Program-made: the position numbers and the translations under genes
Assembly (NCBI GenBank): GCA_964499485.1
Contig: CAZCLF010000019.1
Location: forward strand, 1-44,267
DNA from: Ga0074130 sp964499485
GTDB lineage: Bacteria > Pseudomonadota > Gammaproteobacteria > Burkholderiales > Rhodocyclaceae
Length of the DNA stretch: 44,267 bases
Direction: 5' to 3'
The notes under the pieces: model-generated
What the model was told of the DNA's origin: nothing
The model's database searches: none
Seen by the model: the letters and a program-made list of their open reading frames with translations, nothing else
Part shown: positions 16,777 to 25,288 of the stretch, in pieces
How positions within the stretch are numbered: the first letter of the stretch is position 1
Layout of the letters: every line of letters begins with the position of its first letter

Positions 16777-16896
16777 GGCCACAAAATGGCTGGCTATAAC
16801 TTCCCCAATCGGGCTTTTGCCAGCTGCTGGGGCGGAGTACGATTTATCAGCTTCAAGCACCACCATACAAACCAGCGAACCATTATTGATAAGCGT

Positions 16897-16914
16897 GAGG
16901 CTGCTTTCTGCCTC
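16897..16914 (+). other. Small hairpin just upstream of dapF
   Basis: GAGGC and GCCTC form a 5-bp stem with an 8-base loop ending 17 bases before the dapF ATG. It has no T-run, so its role is unclear. The rest of the 155-base gap shows nothing recognisable. Confidence 0.3.
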
Positions 16915-16931
16915 CGTAAAGACTGATCGAC

Positions 16932-17783
16932 ATGAAACTCAAGTTTTCCAAGATGCAAGGGCTCGGCAACGACTTCGTCGTACTCGATGCAGTACGCGAT
17001 GCTGCCCTTGCAAAGCTCAGCCCTGCTCAAGCAAAGTTTCTGGCGGACCGGCACTTTGGCGTTGGCTGTGACCAAATTCTCATCGTGCAGAAGCCGACGC
17101 GACCGGATGTAGACTTCCGCTATCGCATCTTCAATGCCGATGGCGGTGAAGTTGAACAATGCGGCAATGGTGCCCGTTGTTTCGTACGTTTTGTGCATGA
17201 CCAAAAGTTGAGCGACAAGCGGGCCATTAAGGTGGAAACACAATGCGGTGTCCTGACACTGACACTGGAAGAAAACGGTGAAGTCACCGTGGACATGGGT
17301 GAACCGCGCTTCCAACCGGATGTCATTCCCTTTGTCAGTGATGTGGATGCTGTGGTGCACTCACTCGATGTGAACGGCAAGGCTATCGATATCAGTGTCG
17401 TCTCCATGGGCAATCCGCATGCAGTACAGGTCGTTCCCAATGCAGAAGACTTCCCGGTACACATTGATGGTCCGATCATCGAGTCACACCCGCGCTTCCC
17501 CAAGCGTGTGAATGCTGGCTTCATGCAGGTGGACAGCCGCAACGCCATTCATCTACGCGTGTATGAGCGTGGAGCAGGCGAAACCCTCGCCTGTGGCACC
17601 GGGGCGTGCGCCGCCGTCGTGGCGGGGATTCGCCGTGGCCTGCTCGACAGCCCGGTGCGCGTCACCACCCACGGTGGCGATCTGTCGATTGCTTGGGCAG
17701 GTGACGGTCACTCAGTCATGATGACCGGCCCGGCGGTCACCGTTTTCACCGGCACTATCGAGATTCCTGACGCTAACGACTAA
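16932..17783 (+). CDS. dapF: Diaminopimelate epimerase
   Basis: DapF interconverts LL- and meso-diaminopimelate for lysine and peptidoglycan synthesis without a cofactor, using two cysteines. Both are present in the 283-residue protein: Cys77 in EQCGNGARC and Cys221 in LACGTGAC. The N-terminal MQGLGNDFVVLD motif is also typical. It starts the conserved block dapF-DUF484-xerC, matching the dapF/xerC linkage known in gammaproteobacteria. The next gene begins 20 bases after its stop, suggesting one transcript. Confidence 0.98.
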   Translation: MKLKFSKMQGLGNDFVVLDAVRDAALAKLSPAQAKFLADRHFGVGCDQILIVQKPTRPDVDFRYRIFNADGGEVEQCGNGARCFVRFVHDQKLSDKRAIKVETQCGVLTLTLEENGEVTVDMGEPRFQPDVIPFVSDVDAVVHSLDVNGKAIDISVVSMGNPHAVQVVPNAEDFPVHIDGPIIESHPRFPKRVNAGFMQVDSRNAIHLRVYERGAGETLACGTGACAAVVAGIRRGLLDSPVRVTTHGGDLSIAWAGDGHSVMMTGPAVTVFTGTIEIPDAND

Positions 17784-17803
17784 CTCTGCTGACGACCAAT
17801 ACC

Positions 17804-18478
17804 ATGACCACTCAATTCGACCCCAACGAAGTCGCGCGCTACCTCCAAAGCCATCCGGAGTTTTTTGAGCACTACGCGGACCTGCTGGCCCATGTGCATA
17901 TTCCCAGCCCACACGGCGGCAAGGCCATCTCCATTACCGAACGCCAGATCGGCATCCTGCGCGACAAATCGCGCCAGCTTGAAGGCAAGATGTCTGAGCT
18001 GATTGGCTTCGGTGAAGAGAACGACATCATCTCGGAAAAAGTACATCGGCTCGGCGTAGCACTGCTCGGTGCGAAAGATTTAGCCAGTGCTGTCGCCACG
18101 ATCTACGACCATATCGGCAACAACTTCGCGGTGCCTCACGTACTGGTCCGGCTGTGGGGCGTAGGCAGCGGCGGTGCGCCTGAATTTGCACCGGTGGCAG
18201 ATGTGCTCAAAGCGCAGGTCGGCGCCATGACCCACCCCTACTGTGGTGCGATTGCTGGCCAGGAAGTTGCCGGTTGGTTTGATGAGCATGTCCGCTCTGT
18301 CGCTCAGGTACCGCTGCGCGAACCGAGCACACATGGCACCACACATGAAGGCGCTTGCTTTGGGGTGCTGTTGTTCGCCTCAGAGGATGTGCGACGCTTC
18401 TACCCCGATATGGGCACGCTTTATCTTGAGCGTATTGGCGATCTTGCTGCGGCTGCATTGCTGCGGGTTGTTGAGTAA
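17804..18478 (+). CDS. DUF484 family protein (GAF-like)
   Basis: The 224-residue protein matches DUF484: the N-terminal VARYLQSHPEFFEHYADLL segment, a heptad-like helix at about residues 40-75, and a GAF-like domain at about 75-220. No catalytic residues are evident. The family is usually found between dapF and xerC, and its function is not established; a regulatory or sensor role is only a guess from the fold. The stop lies 13 bases before the xerC ATG. Confidence 0.9.
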   Translation: MTTQFDPNEVARYLQSHPEFFEHYADLLAHVHIPSPHGGKAISITERQIGILRDKSRQLEGKMSELIGFGEENDIISEKVHRLGVALLGAKDLASAVATIYDHIGNNFAVPHVLVRLWGVGSGGAPEFAPVADVLKAQVGAMTHPYCGAIAGQEVAGWFDEHVRSVAQVPLREPSTHGTTHEGACFGVLLFASEDVRRFYPDMGTLYLERIGDLAAAALLRVVE

Positions 18479-18491
18479 GCACGGACTCGTC

Positions 18492-19382
18492 ATGAACACC
18501 TCGGCGAGCAGTATTGAACTCTTTCTCGCCGAACTCGAGCATCAGCGGCTCGCCAGCCCGCACACGCTGACTGCCTACCGGCGTGATCTACAGCACTTGC
18601 AGACGCTCACGTCAGCGACCTCGCCAGAACAAATCGCACCACCGCAACTCAAACGGTTATTGATGAAGCTGCATGGCGAGGGGCTGGCACCCCGCTCCAT
18701 CGCTCGCACCCTCTCTGCCTGGCGTGCCTACTATCGCTGGCTGGCCAAGCGTAGCGCCATCACACGCAATCCCTGTGACGGACTACGCGCCCCGAAGCAG
18801 CCACGCAATTTGCCCAAGGCCTTGGGCGCCGATCAAGCCAATGCGCTGCTTGATGGCGAGCCAGACGATGCATTGGAAAACCGTGATCGCGCCATGGCAG
18901 AGCTGCTCTATTCATCGGGCCTGCGTCTCTCCGAACTCGCCAGTCTCGATCTCGGTGCCAATCTAGACCTGCAAGAAAATGAAGTGACCGTGCTCGGAAA
19001 ACGTAACAAGACCCGCACGGTACCGATCGGGGGTAAAGCCAAGGAAGCTTTACTCGACTGGATTCAGGAACGCGCCTCCATCGCCAAGGTGGGGGAGAAG
19101 GCGCTATTCGTCAATCGCTCAGGCACGCGACTCTCCACAACCAGCATCGCGCGTCGCCTGTCACGTTGGGCTCAGAAACAAGGGCTCGGCGTGCATGTGC
19201 ATCCACACATGCTGCGCCACTCGTTTGCTTCTCACCTGCTGCAATCCTCAGGCGATCTGCGCGCGGTGCAAGAGCTGCTGGGGCACAGCAATATCAGTAC
19301 GACACAGATTTATACTCATCTCGACTTCCAGCATCTGGCCAAGGTCTACGACCAAGCCCATCCGCGCGCGCGCAAAAAATAG
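18492..19382 (+). CDS. xerC: Tyrosine recombinase XerC
   Basis: XerC acts with XerD at the dif site to resolve chromosome dimers before division. The 296-residue protein has an N-terminal SAM-like DNA-binding domain (about 1-90) and a catalytic domain with all active residues: Arg145, Lys170, His239, Arg242, His265 and nucleophile Tyr274. I chose ATG 18492, which gives the usual XerC length; the frame stays open upstream to 18243 through DUF484 coding sequence. Its place after dapF and DUF484 marks it as housekeeping rather than a mobile-element integrase. It meets the convergent regulator gene with a two-base gap and no terminator. Confidence 0.95.
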   Translation: MNTSASSIELFLAELEHQRLASPHTLTAYRRDLQHLQTLTSATSPEQIAPPQLKRLLMKLHGEGLAPRSIARTLSAWRAYYRWLAKRSAITRNPCDGLRAPKQPRNLPKALGADQANALLDGEPDDALENRDRAMAELLYSSGLRLSELASLDLGANLDLQENEVTVLGKRNKTRTVPIGGKAKEALLDWIQERASIAKVGEKALFVNRSGTRLSTTSIARRLSRWAQKQGLGVHVHPHMLRHSFASHLLQSSGDLRAVQELLGHSNISTTQIYTHLDFQHLAKVYDQAHPRARKK

Positions 19383-19384
19383 GC

Positions 19385-20371
19385 TTAGTGGCGACCGCGT
19401 GTCTGTGACGGTAGCTCGCCGAACATGGCGGCGTACTGGTGAGCGAATTTGCCTAGGTGGTTAAAGCCCCAGGCGTAGGCGATCTCAGACACGGTTCCTG
19501 GCTCATTCAAGAGTGCTCGACGAACACCGTTGAGGCGAAGTGCACGCATGTAGGCCAGTGGCGCCAAACCTGTCGCTTCTTCAAAGTAATTCTGCAAGGC
19601 ACGACGACTCAGATGGAAGCTTGCACACAACTCATCGATGGACACATGCTCACCGGGCTGTTGCAGGATACGCACACGCAACTGCTCCAGCGCGGGATGA
19701 CGATACGTTTGACGTGAGTCTCGGCGCGAGACAGGGGCGATGTCTGTGCGCTCGCCACTCAGCAAGCGCGCAAGGCTCGCAAAAATGCGCCCTTGCAGTG
19801 CGATGCCATCACCGTTGCTAGCGTGTGGAAAATAGCGGTCGGCGTCGAGCAAAATATCAGAGAGTTTGTTGCATACGTCCAGCTTCAGATCGAGTGGCAG
19901 CGACAACACATCCCGAACGCGCAGCAAATCATCGAGCGAGCGCTGCCCTGTGGCCTCCAGATAGGCGCCAAAAGCTTCGCGCTCGACAACAATCCCAAAT
20001 AGATTGAAGTTAGGTGCGGTCAGCAGCTCAAATTCGCTCCCGCCTTCGCTGATACAAATCGCATTCGCGGGTAACTCACGTCCGCCCCATGACATCACGC
20101 CCGCACGCGGCGCGGGTATGCCAAACCACAGCGAGTTATCCCAGGCAGCACAACTCTGCCGTAAGGACTGATTCGCGGTTTCGACAAACACTTGCGATTG
20201 CGGCAACCACAACTCGGTAACTTGCCCTTCGAAATGGCCAGGAGATAGTTGATCGTAGAGCTGATCCCACTGACTCAGGTTCGCTGCATGGGCCCCAGCA
20301 TCGTGCGCCTCGACCCGACGTAACAAGGGCATGGAGGGCGCAGAAGCTTGAGCGAGTGAGGAGGATGGCAT
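19385..20371 (-). CDS. eutR: AraC-family regulator of ethanolamine utilisation, EutR-like
   Basis: The 328-residue protein has an N-terminal effector domain of about 210 residues and a C-terminal AraC DNA-binding domain with two HTH motifs at about 220-325 (FHLSRRALQNYFEEATG is the first). The whole resembles EutR, which activates ethanolamine genes in response to ethanolamine and cobalamin. It is divergent from the permease-eutB-eutC operon, strongly supporting that role; the effector is inferred. The start ATG has GGAG upstream. Confidence 0.85.
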   Translation of the reverse strand: MPSSSLAQASAPSMPLLRRVEAHDAGAHAANLSQWDQLYDQLSPGHFEGQVTELWLPQSQVFVETANQSLRQSCAAWDNSLWFGIPAPRAGVMSWGGRELPANAICISEGGSEFELLTAPNFNLFGIVVEREAFGAYLEATGQRSLDDLLRVRDVLSLPLDLKLDVCNKLSDILLDADRYFPHASNGDGIALQGRIFASLARLLSGERTDIAPVSRRDSRQTYRHPALEQLRVRILQQPGEHVSIDELCASFHLSRRALQNYFEEATGLAPLAYMRALRLNGVRRALLNEPGTVSEIAYAWGFNHLGKFAHQYAAMFGELPSQTRGRH

Positions 20372-20520
20372 GGAGAGGCTCCAGCGAAGACTTCTTTCAC
20401 TATAAGCAACTCACATACCACTTTCGCCCAATCGCTCAAGGCCTTGCAGCACTTGGCCTCGTATCACAACACCGCCGAGACGGCATCAACACGCTATCCA
20501 CAACAGGGCATTTACTGAAA

Positions 20521-20560
20521 TTCAGCACCTCAATGGTGCAATGCGGCAAATTGTGCTGAA
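20521..20560. promoter_or_regulatory. NtrC-like site nested in an inverted repeat before the ethanolamine permease
   Basis: AGCACC-TCAAT-GGTGCA at 20524-20540 matches the NtrC consensus (TGCACC, N5, GGTGCA) at 11 of 12 positions. It sits inside an 8-bp inverted repeat, TTCAGCAC (20521-20528) and GTGCTGAA (20553-20560). I found no -24/-12 promoter with correct spacing downstream, so an alternative is binding by the EutR-like protein. Confidence 0.5.
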
Positions 20561-20570
20561 AAGGGATAGT

Positions 20571-20587
20571 CAGCGTCACTGACGCTG
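20571..20587. promoter_or_regulatory. 17-base palindrome upstream of the permease gene
   Basis: CAGCGTCA-C-TGACGCTG is a perfect 8-bp inverted repeat around one base, centred about 70 bases before the permease start. It is a candidate operator. AraC proteins normally prefer direct repeats, so another regulator may bind. Confidence 0.45.
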
Positions 20588-20649
20588 GCGCAAGATGATT
20601 TCAGAACCCCGCGTGATCCGTGGGGAGTCATGTCATCAAGGGGATATTC

Positions 20650-22035
20650 ATGAGTACTGAAACACAGCATAGCCTGGTCAAAAGCCTAGGCACTTGGCAG
20701 TTATGGGGGATTGCCGTCGGCCTGGTTATCTCAGGCGAGTATTTTGGCTGGAGCTTTGGTTGGGCAACAGCGGGAACACTGGGCTTCCTAATCACCACAA
20801 TCGCGGTGGCATTGATGTATACCACCTTCATCTTCAGCTTCACCGAGCTTTCCACCAGTATTCCACACGCAGGTGGGCCGTTTGCCTACAGCTACCGAGC
20901 TTTTGGGCCAACCGGTGGCTTCATTGCCGGCATGGCAACGCTGATTGAATTTGTCTTCGCGCCACCCGCGATATCACTGGCGATTGGCGCGTACTTGAAC
21001 GTGCAGTTTCCTGGGCTCGATCCCAAGACCGCAGCTGTCGGCGCGTATATCGTCTTTATGGGACTTAACATCATTGGTGTGCGCATTGCAGCCACCTTTG
21101 AATTGTTTGTCACTGTGCTCGCGATCTTTGAACTGCTCGTGTTCATGGGCGTGGTTGCACCAGGCTTCTCCTTCGCCAACTTCGCCAAGGATGGCTGGGC
21201 GGGCGAGAGCAGCTTCTCGGCGGCCTCCATCGCAGGGATTTTTGCAGCCATCCCGTTTGCTATCTGGTTCTTCCTCGCCATTGAAGGCGTGGCTATGGCG
21301 GCAGAAGAGGCTAAGGAACCGAAGCGTTCGATTCCCATTGCCTACACCACGGGCATCTTGACGCTGGTTGTCCTCGCTATCGGCGTGATGGTGTTTGCTG
21401 GCGGCGCGGGCGACTGGAAGACGTTGGCAAATATCAACGATCCATTGCCGCAAGCCATGAAGATGATTGTGGGCGAAAGCAGCGGCTGGTTGCACATGCT
21501 CGTGTGGTTGGGTCTGTTTGGCTTGGTGGCCTCTTTCCACGGCATCATCCTCGGCTACTCGCGCCAGATTTATGCGCAAGCCCGTGCCGGTTATCTGCCG
21601 GGTTGGTTGGGTGCGGTCCATCCCAAGTTTAAGACCCCACACCGCGCCATCATCGCCGGTGGTGTGATTGGTATCGCTGCCATCTTCAGCGATGAGCTGC
21701 TCCAGTTTGGCGGACAAACCCTGACTGCCAACATCGTCACGATGTCGGTGTTCGGTGCGCTGCTGATGTACATCATGAGCATGGCAGCGTTGTTTAAGCT
21801 GCGTAAGAGCGAACCGAATCTGGTACGCACGTACCGTACGCCTTTCTACCCCGTGTTCCCAGCGATCGCATTGGGTGGCGCATTAATCGCCCTGGCTACC
21901 GTGATCTGGTTCAACCTGCTTCTGGCAGGAGTGTTCCTTGGTATTTTGACTGTCGGTCTGCTGTGCTTCCACCTGACCCGCCATACCCGTGACAACACAG
22001 TTTTCGATGCCAGCTTGGCTGCGGTGACTGAATGA
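20650..22035 (+). CDS. eat: Ethanolamine permease (APC superfamily)
   Basis: The 461-residue protein is a multi-helix inner-membrane transporter of the amino acid-polyamine-organocation superfamily, with about 12 hydrophobic segments. The N-terminal SLGTWQLWGIAVGLVISGEYFGW block is typical of ethanolamine permeases (shown in full only by position, residues 12-34). It imports ethanolamine, probably with a proton. ATG 20650 is preceded by AAGGGGA about 6 bases upstream. The stop overlaps the eutB start by four bases, so transport and breakdown are translationally coupled. Confidence 0.92.
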   Translation: MSTETQHSLVKSLGTWQLWGIAVGLVISGEYFGWSFGWATAGTLGFLITTIAVALMYTTFIFSFTELSTSIPHAGGPFAYSYRAFGPTGGFIAGMATLIEFVFAPPAISLAIGAYLNVQFPGLDPKTAAVGAYIVFMGLNIIGVRIAATFELFVTVLAIFELLVFMGVVAPGFSFANFAKDGWAGESSFSAASIAGIFAAIPFAIWFFLAIEGVAMAAEEAKEPKRSIPIAYTTGILTLVVLAIGVMVFAGGAGDWKTLANINDPLPQAMKMIVGESSGWLHMLVWLGLFGLVASFHGIILGYSRQIYAQARAGYLPGWLGAVHPKFKTPHRAIIAGGVIGIAAIFSDELLQFGGQTLTANIVTMSVFGALLMYIMSMAALFKLRKSEPNLVRTYRTPFYPVFPAIALGGALIALATVIWFNLLLAGVFLGILTVGLLCFHLTRHTRDNTVFDASLAAVTE

Positions 22036-23417
22036 CATTTAGCTACACCGTTGGCGCCCGTCGCCATGTCTTCGCCGATCTGAAGACGCTGCTCGCCAAA
22101 GCCAGCCCCGCCCGTTCGGGCGATATGCTGGCCGGCGTGGCAGCGGCGACGGAGGAAGAACGCATGGCGGCACGTCTTGCACTGGCCGATGTTCCGCTGA
22201 CGCACTTTCTGAACGAAACGGTGGTCCCGTACGAGATTGACGATGTCACACGGTTGATCATTGATAGTCATGACACGAAAGCCTTTGCCCCCATCGCCAG
22301 CCTGACGGTGGGTGAGTTTCGCGATTGGCTGCTGGCTGACAGCACGGATGCGGAAACGCTGTCATCATTGGCGTCGGGGCTGACACCCGAGATGGTTGCT
22401 GCGGTCAGCAAGCTGATGCGGAATCAGGATCTAATCCTGATTGCGAGCAAATGCAGTGTCATCACGCGCTTCCGCACATCGGTTGGCCTACCCGGCCGCA
22501 TGTCCGTTCGCTTGCAACCGAACCACCCGACGGACGATGCCAAAGGTGTAGCCGCCTCAATTCTTGATGGCCTGCTCTACGGCAGTGGCGATGCCATGAT
22601 CGGCATCAACCCTGCAACCGACAATCTCGTCGCCATCGGCAAGCTTCTGCACCTGATTGACGACTTGCGGCGTCGCTATGAAGTACCGATGCAGAGCTGC
22701 GTGCTCACGCATGTCACCAACACCATTCAGGCTATCGAACAAGGCATGCCAGTGGACTTGGTATTTCAGTCGATTGCGGGGACAGAGATCACCAACAAGA
22801 GTTTTGGTATCAACCTCAGCATGCTCGGTGAGGCCTGCGATGCGGCACGCTCCCTTAAACGTGGCACCGTTGGCGACAACGTCATGTATTTCGAAACCGG
22901 TCAGGGCAGTGCATTGTCTGCCAACGGCCACCACGGTGTGGATCAGCAAACGCTGGAAACGCGCGCCTATGCCGTCGCGCGCAAGTTCGACCCATTCCTT
23001 GTGAATACCGTGGTTGGCTTTATCGGCCCTGAATACCTTTACGACGGCAAGCAGATCATCCGCGCCGGTCTTGAAGATCATTTCTGCGGCAAACTGCTCG
23101 GCCTGCCGATGGGCTGCGATATTTGCTATACCAATCACGCCGAAGCCGACCAGGACGACATGGACAACCTGCTCACGCTACTCGGGACAGCTGGTATCAA
23201 CTTCATCATGGGCATTCCAGGTGCAGACGACATCATGTTGAATTACCAAAGCACCTCATTCCACGATGCGCTGTACCTGCGCCGCGTGCTTGGCAAACGT
23301 CGCGCCCCTGAGTTTGAAGAGTGGTTAGAGCGCATGGGCATCACCAACACACGCGGTGATTTGATTGCCCAACGCGAAGACACACAGCCCTTGTTGGGCC
23401 TAGCCGCGGGGTTCTGA
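22032..23417 (+). CDS. eutB: Ethanolamine ammonia-lyase large subunit
   Basis: EutB is the catalytic TIM-barrel subunit of the adenosylcobalamin-dependent lyase that turns ethanolamine into acetaldehyde and ammonia. The 461 residues match the family length. Visible blocks include the ANDVGLR-like region replaced here by SKLMRNQDLILIASKC, RLQPNHPTDD, and the C-terminal GIPGADDIMLNYQSTSFHD. It overlaps the permease stop (ATGA) and is followed one base later by eutC. No eutA reactivase or shell-protein gene is nearby, so the enzyme probably works free in the cytoplasm. Confidence 0.97.
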   Translation: MTFSYTVGARRHVFADLKTLLAKASPARSGDMLAGVAAATEEERMAARLALADVPLTHFLNETVVPYEIDDVTRLIIDSHDTKAFAPIASLTVGEFRDWLLADSTDAETLSSLASGLTPEMVAAVSKLMRNQDLILIASKCSVITRFRTSVGLPGRMSVRLQPNHPTDDAKGVAASILDGLLYGSGDAMIGINPATDNLVAIGKLLHLIDDLRRRYEVPMQSCVLTHVTNTIQAIEQGMPVDLVFQSIAGTEITNKSFGINLSMLGEACDAARSLKRGTVGDNVMYFETGQGSALSANGHHGVDQQTLETRAYAVARKFDPFLVNTVVGFIGPEYLYDGKQIIRAGLEDHFCGKLLGLPMGCDICYTNHAEADQDDMDNLLTLLGTAGINFIMGIPGADDIMLNYQSTSFHDALYLRRVLGKRRAPEFEEWLERMGITNTRGDLIAQREDTQPLLGLAAGF

Positions 23418-23418
23418 C

Positions 23419-24189
23419 ATGAGCAACATCGTCACGCCAGATGTATGGAGCAGCGCCCGTCAATTCACGCAAGCGCGTATCGCCTTGGGTCGCTCAGGCG
23501 TGAGCCTGCCCACGCGCGAAGTGCTGAATTTTTCACTGGCGCACGCACAGGCACGTGATGCGGTTCATCTGCCATTGGATGTTCTGACACTGCATACCGA
23601 GTTCAGTGCCAAAGGGTTTCAGGTTCACACCGTTAGTAGTGCTGCGCCAGATAGGGCAACCTATTTGCGCCGCCCCGACTGGGGACGCAAGCTCAGCGAC
23701 ACCAGTCGTGCATTGCTCGCAACAAATGCGCCTGAACGCCCCCCTGAATATGTCTTCGTCGTTGCCGATGGCCTGTCTTCACTGGCCGCAGAACATGCGA
23801 TACCTTTGCTGGGCGCCTTGCGGCCATTGCTGCCCGAACTAGACAAGTCGCCCATCGTCATCGCCACCCAAGCGCGCGTAGCCCTTGGTGACGAAATCGG
23901 CCACCTGCTAGGCGCACGTCAGATTGTCATGATGATCGGTGAGCGTCCAGGCTTGTCATCGCCGAACAGCTTAGGCTTGTATCTCACTCACAATCCCAAG
24001 CCCGGCCTCTCGGATGCCAACCGTAATTGCATCTCCAATGTGCGGCCCGAAGGACTGAGCTACACAGAGGCGGCACACAAGCTAGCTTGGCTGATGGCCG
24101 GCGCACGTAAGCTCGGGCGCAGCGGCGTGGACCTCAAAGATGAGAGTGGTAGTGCGCTACCGTCTGCGGAGACAGTAGCGCTGGGCTAG
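23419..24189 (+). CDS. eutC: Ethanolamine ammonia-lyase small subunit
   Basis: EutC completes the cobalamin-binding interface of ethanolamine ammonia-lyase. The 256-residue protein has the family segments ARIALGRSGVSLPTREVLNF near residue 16, VVADGLSSLA near 112, and IGERPGLSSPNSLGLYLT near 172. It begins one base after the eutB stop and ends the operon. The convergent nadA gene starts its stop codon two bases later, with no terminator between them. Confidence 0.97.
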   Translation: MSNIVTPDVWSSARQFTQARIALGRSGVSLPTREVLNFSLAHAQARDAVHLPLDVLTLHTEFSAKGFQVHTVSSAAPDRATYLRRPDWGRKLSDTSRALLATNAPERPPEYVFVVADGLSSLAAEHAIPLLGALRPLLPELDKSPIVIATQARVALGDEIGHLLGARQIVMMIGERPGLSSPNSLGLYLTHNPKPGLSDANRNCISNVRPEGLSYTEAAHKLAWLMAGARKLGRSGVDLKDESGSALPSAETVALG

Positions 24190-24190
24190 T

Positions 24191-25288
24191 TCAGGAAATC
24201 GCCAGCATCCGGTCCAGTGCGATCTTGGCTGACTTCGCCTCGTGTGCAGGCACCTTGATCTGATTGACCACGTTGCCGGCGGCGAGGTTTTCCAGCGTCC
24301 ACGCGAGATGCTGGGGATCGATACGCTGCATGGTTGAGCACATGCAGACGGTTGGGGCCATGAATTGCACCAGCTTGCCTTCGTGCTTCACCTCCTCCGC
24401 CAACCGGCTGACCAGATTCAACTCAGTGCCGACGAGCCACTTGGTATTCGGTGCGGCTTCCTTGACGATCTTGATGATGTATTCGGTCGAGCCGACATAG
24501 TCGGATTGCTTACACACTTCGAAGCTGGATTCCGGGTGCGAGATGACAAAGCCATCTGGATGCTGATTGCGCCACTTGAGAATATGGCCGGGCTGGAACA
24601 TCTGGTGCACCGAGCAGTGGCCTTTCCACAGCAGAATCTTGGCGTTCTTGATTTGCTCTGGGGTGAGCCCGCCCATTTCTTGATCTGGGTCCCATACTTG
24701 CATATCTTCGAGTGCAATACCCATCTGGTGACCGCTCCAGCGACCGAGATGCTGATCCGGGAAAAACAACACCTTTTCGCGGCGCTCCATGGCCCAGGAC
24801 AAGATGGTCTTGGCGTTGGTTGAGGTGCACACAATGCCGCCATGATCGCCGCAGAAGGCCTTCAGGTCAGCCGCTGAGTTGATATAGGTGATCGGGGTGA
24901 TCATCTCGTCGGGGTTCAGCACCTCAGACAACTCGCGCCAGCAGCGCTCAACCTTCGCCAAGCTCGCCATGTCTGCCATGGAACATCCAGCTGCCAGATC
25001 GGGCAAAATGGCGATCTGGCGATCCGGTGTCATGATGTCGGCCACTTCAGCCATGAAGTGAACACCACAAAAAACAATAAATTCCGCATCCGTCTCACCG
25101 GCCAAGCGTGACAGCTTGAGTGAGTCGCCAGTCAGGTCAGCATGCTGGTACACATCAGCACGCTGGTAGTGGTGGCACAACAGCACCGCCCGATTGCCAA
25201 GCTTGGCACGGGCAGCCCGGATCCGTTCCTGAGCGTTCTGGTCCGAGAGGGTGTTGAAGTGATCAAAGTTGATGGGAGCAACTTGCAT
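24191..25288 (-). CDS. nadA: Quinolinate synthase A
   Basis: NadA condenses iminoaspartate with dihydroxyacetone phosphate to quinolinate in NAD synthesis, using a [4Fe-4S] cluster. The 365-residue protein shows LCHHYQRADVYQHAD near the N-terminus and cysteine-bearing blocks FCGVHFMAEVAD, GHCSVHQMF and PTVCMCSTMQR, which include the three expected cluster ligands. I chose ATG 25288; GTG at 25300 is an in-frame alternative, and neither has a clear ribosome binding site. The start codon shares bases with that of the divergent CHAT gene. nadB and nadC are not in the window. Confidence 0.97.
   Translation of the reverse strand: MQVAPINFDHFNTLSDQNAQERIRAARAKLGNRAVLLCHHYQRADVYQHADLTGDSLKLSRLAGETDAEFIVFCGVHFMAEVADIMTPDRQIAILPDLAAGCSMADMASLAKVERCWRELSEVLNPDEMITPITYINSAADLKAFCGDHGGIVCTSTNAKTILSWAMERREKVLFFPDQHLGRWSGHQMGIALEDMQVWDPDQEMGGLTPEQIKNAKILLWKGHCSVHQMFQPGHILKWRNQHPDGFVISHPESSFEVCKQSDYVGSTEYIIKIVKEAAPNTKWLVGTELNLVSRLAEEVKHEGKLVQFMAPTVCMCSTMQRIDPQHLAWTLENLAAGNVVNQIKVPAHEAKSAKIALDRMLAIS

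Noticed and set aside
18492..19382. Tyrosine recombinase as sign of an integrative element
   Set aside because: Its length, residues and dapF-DUF484 neighbourhood identify chromosomal XerC; no attachment sites or phage genes are nearby.
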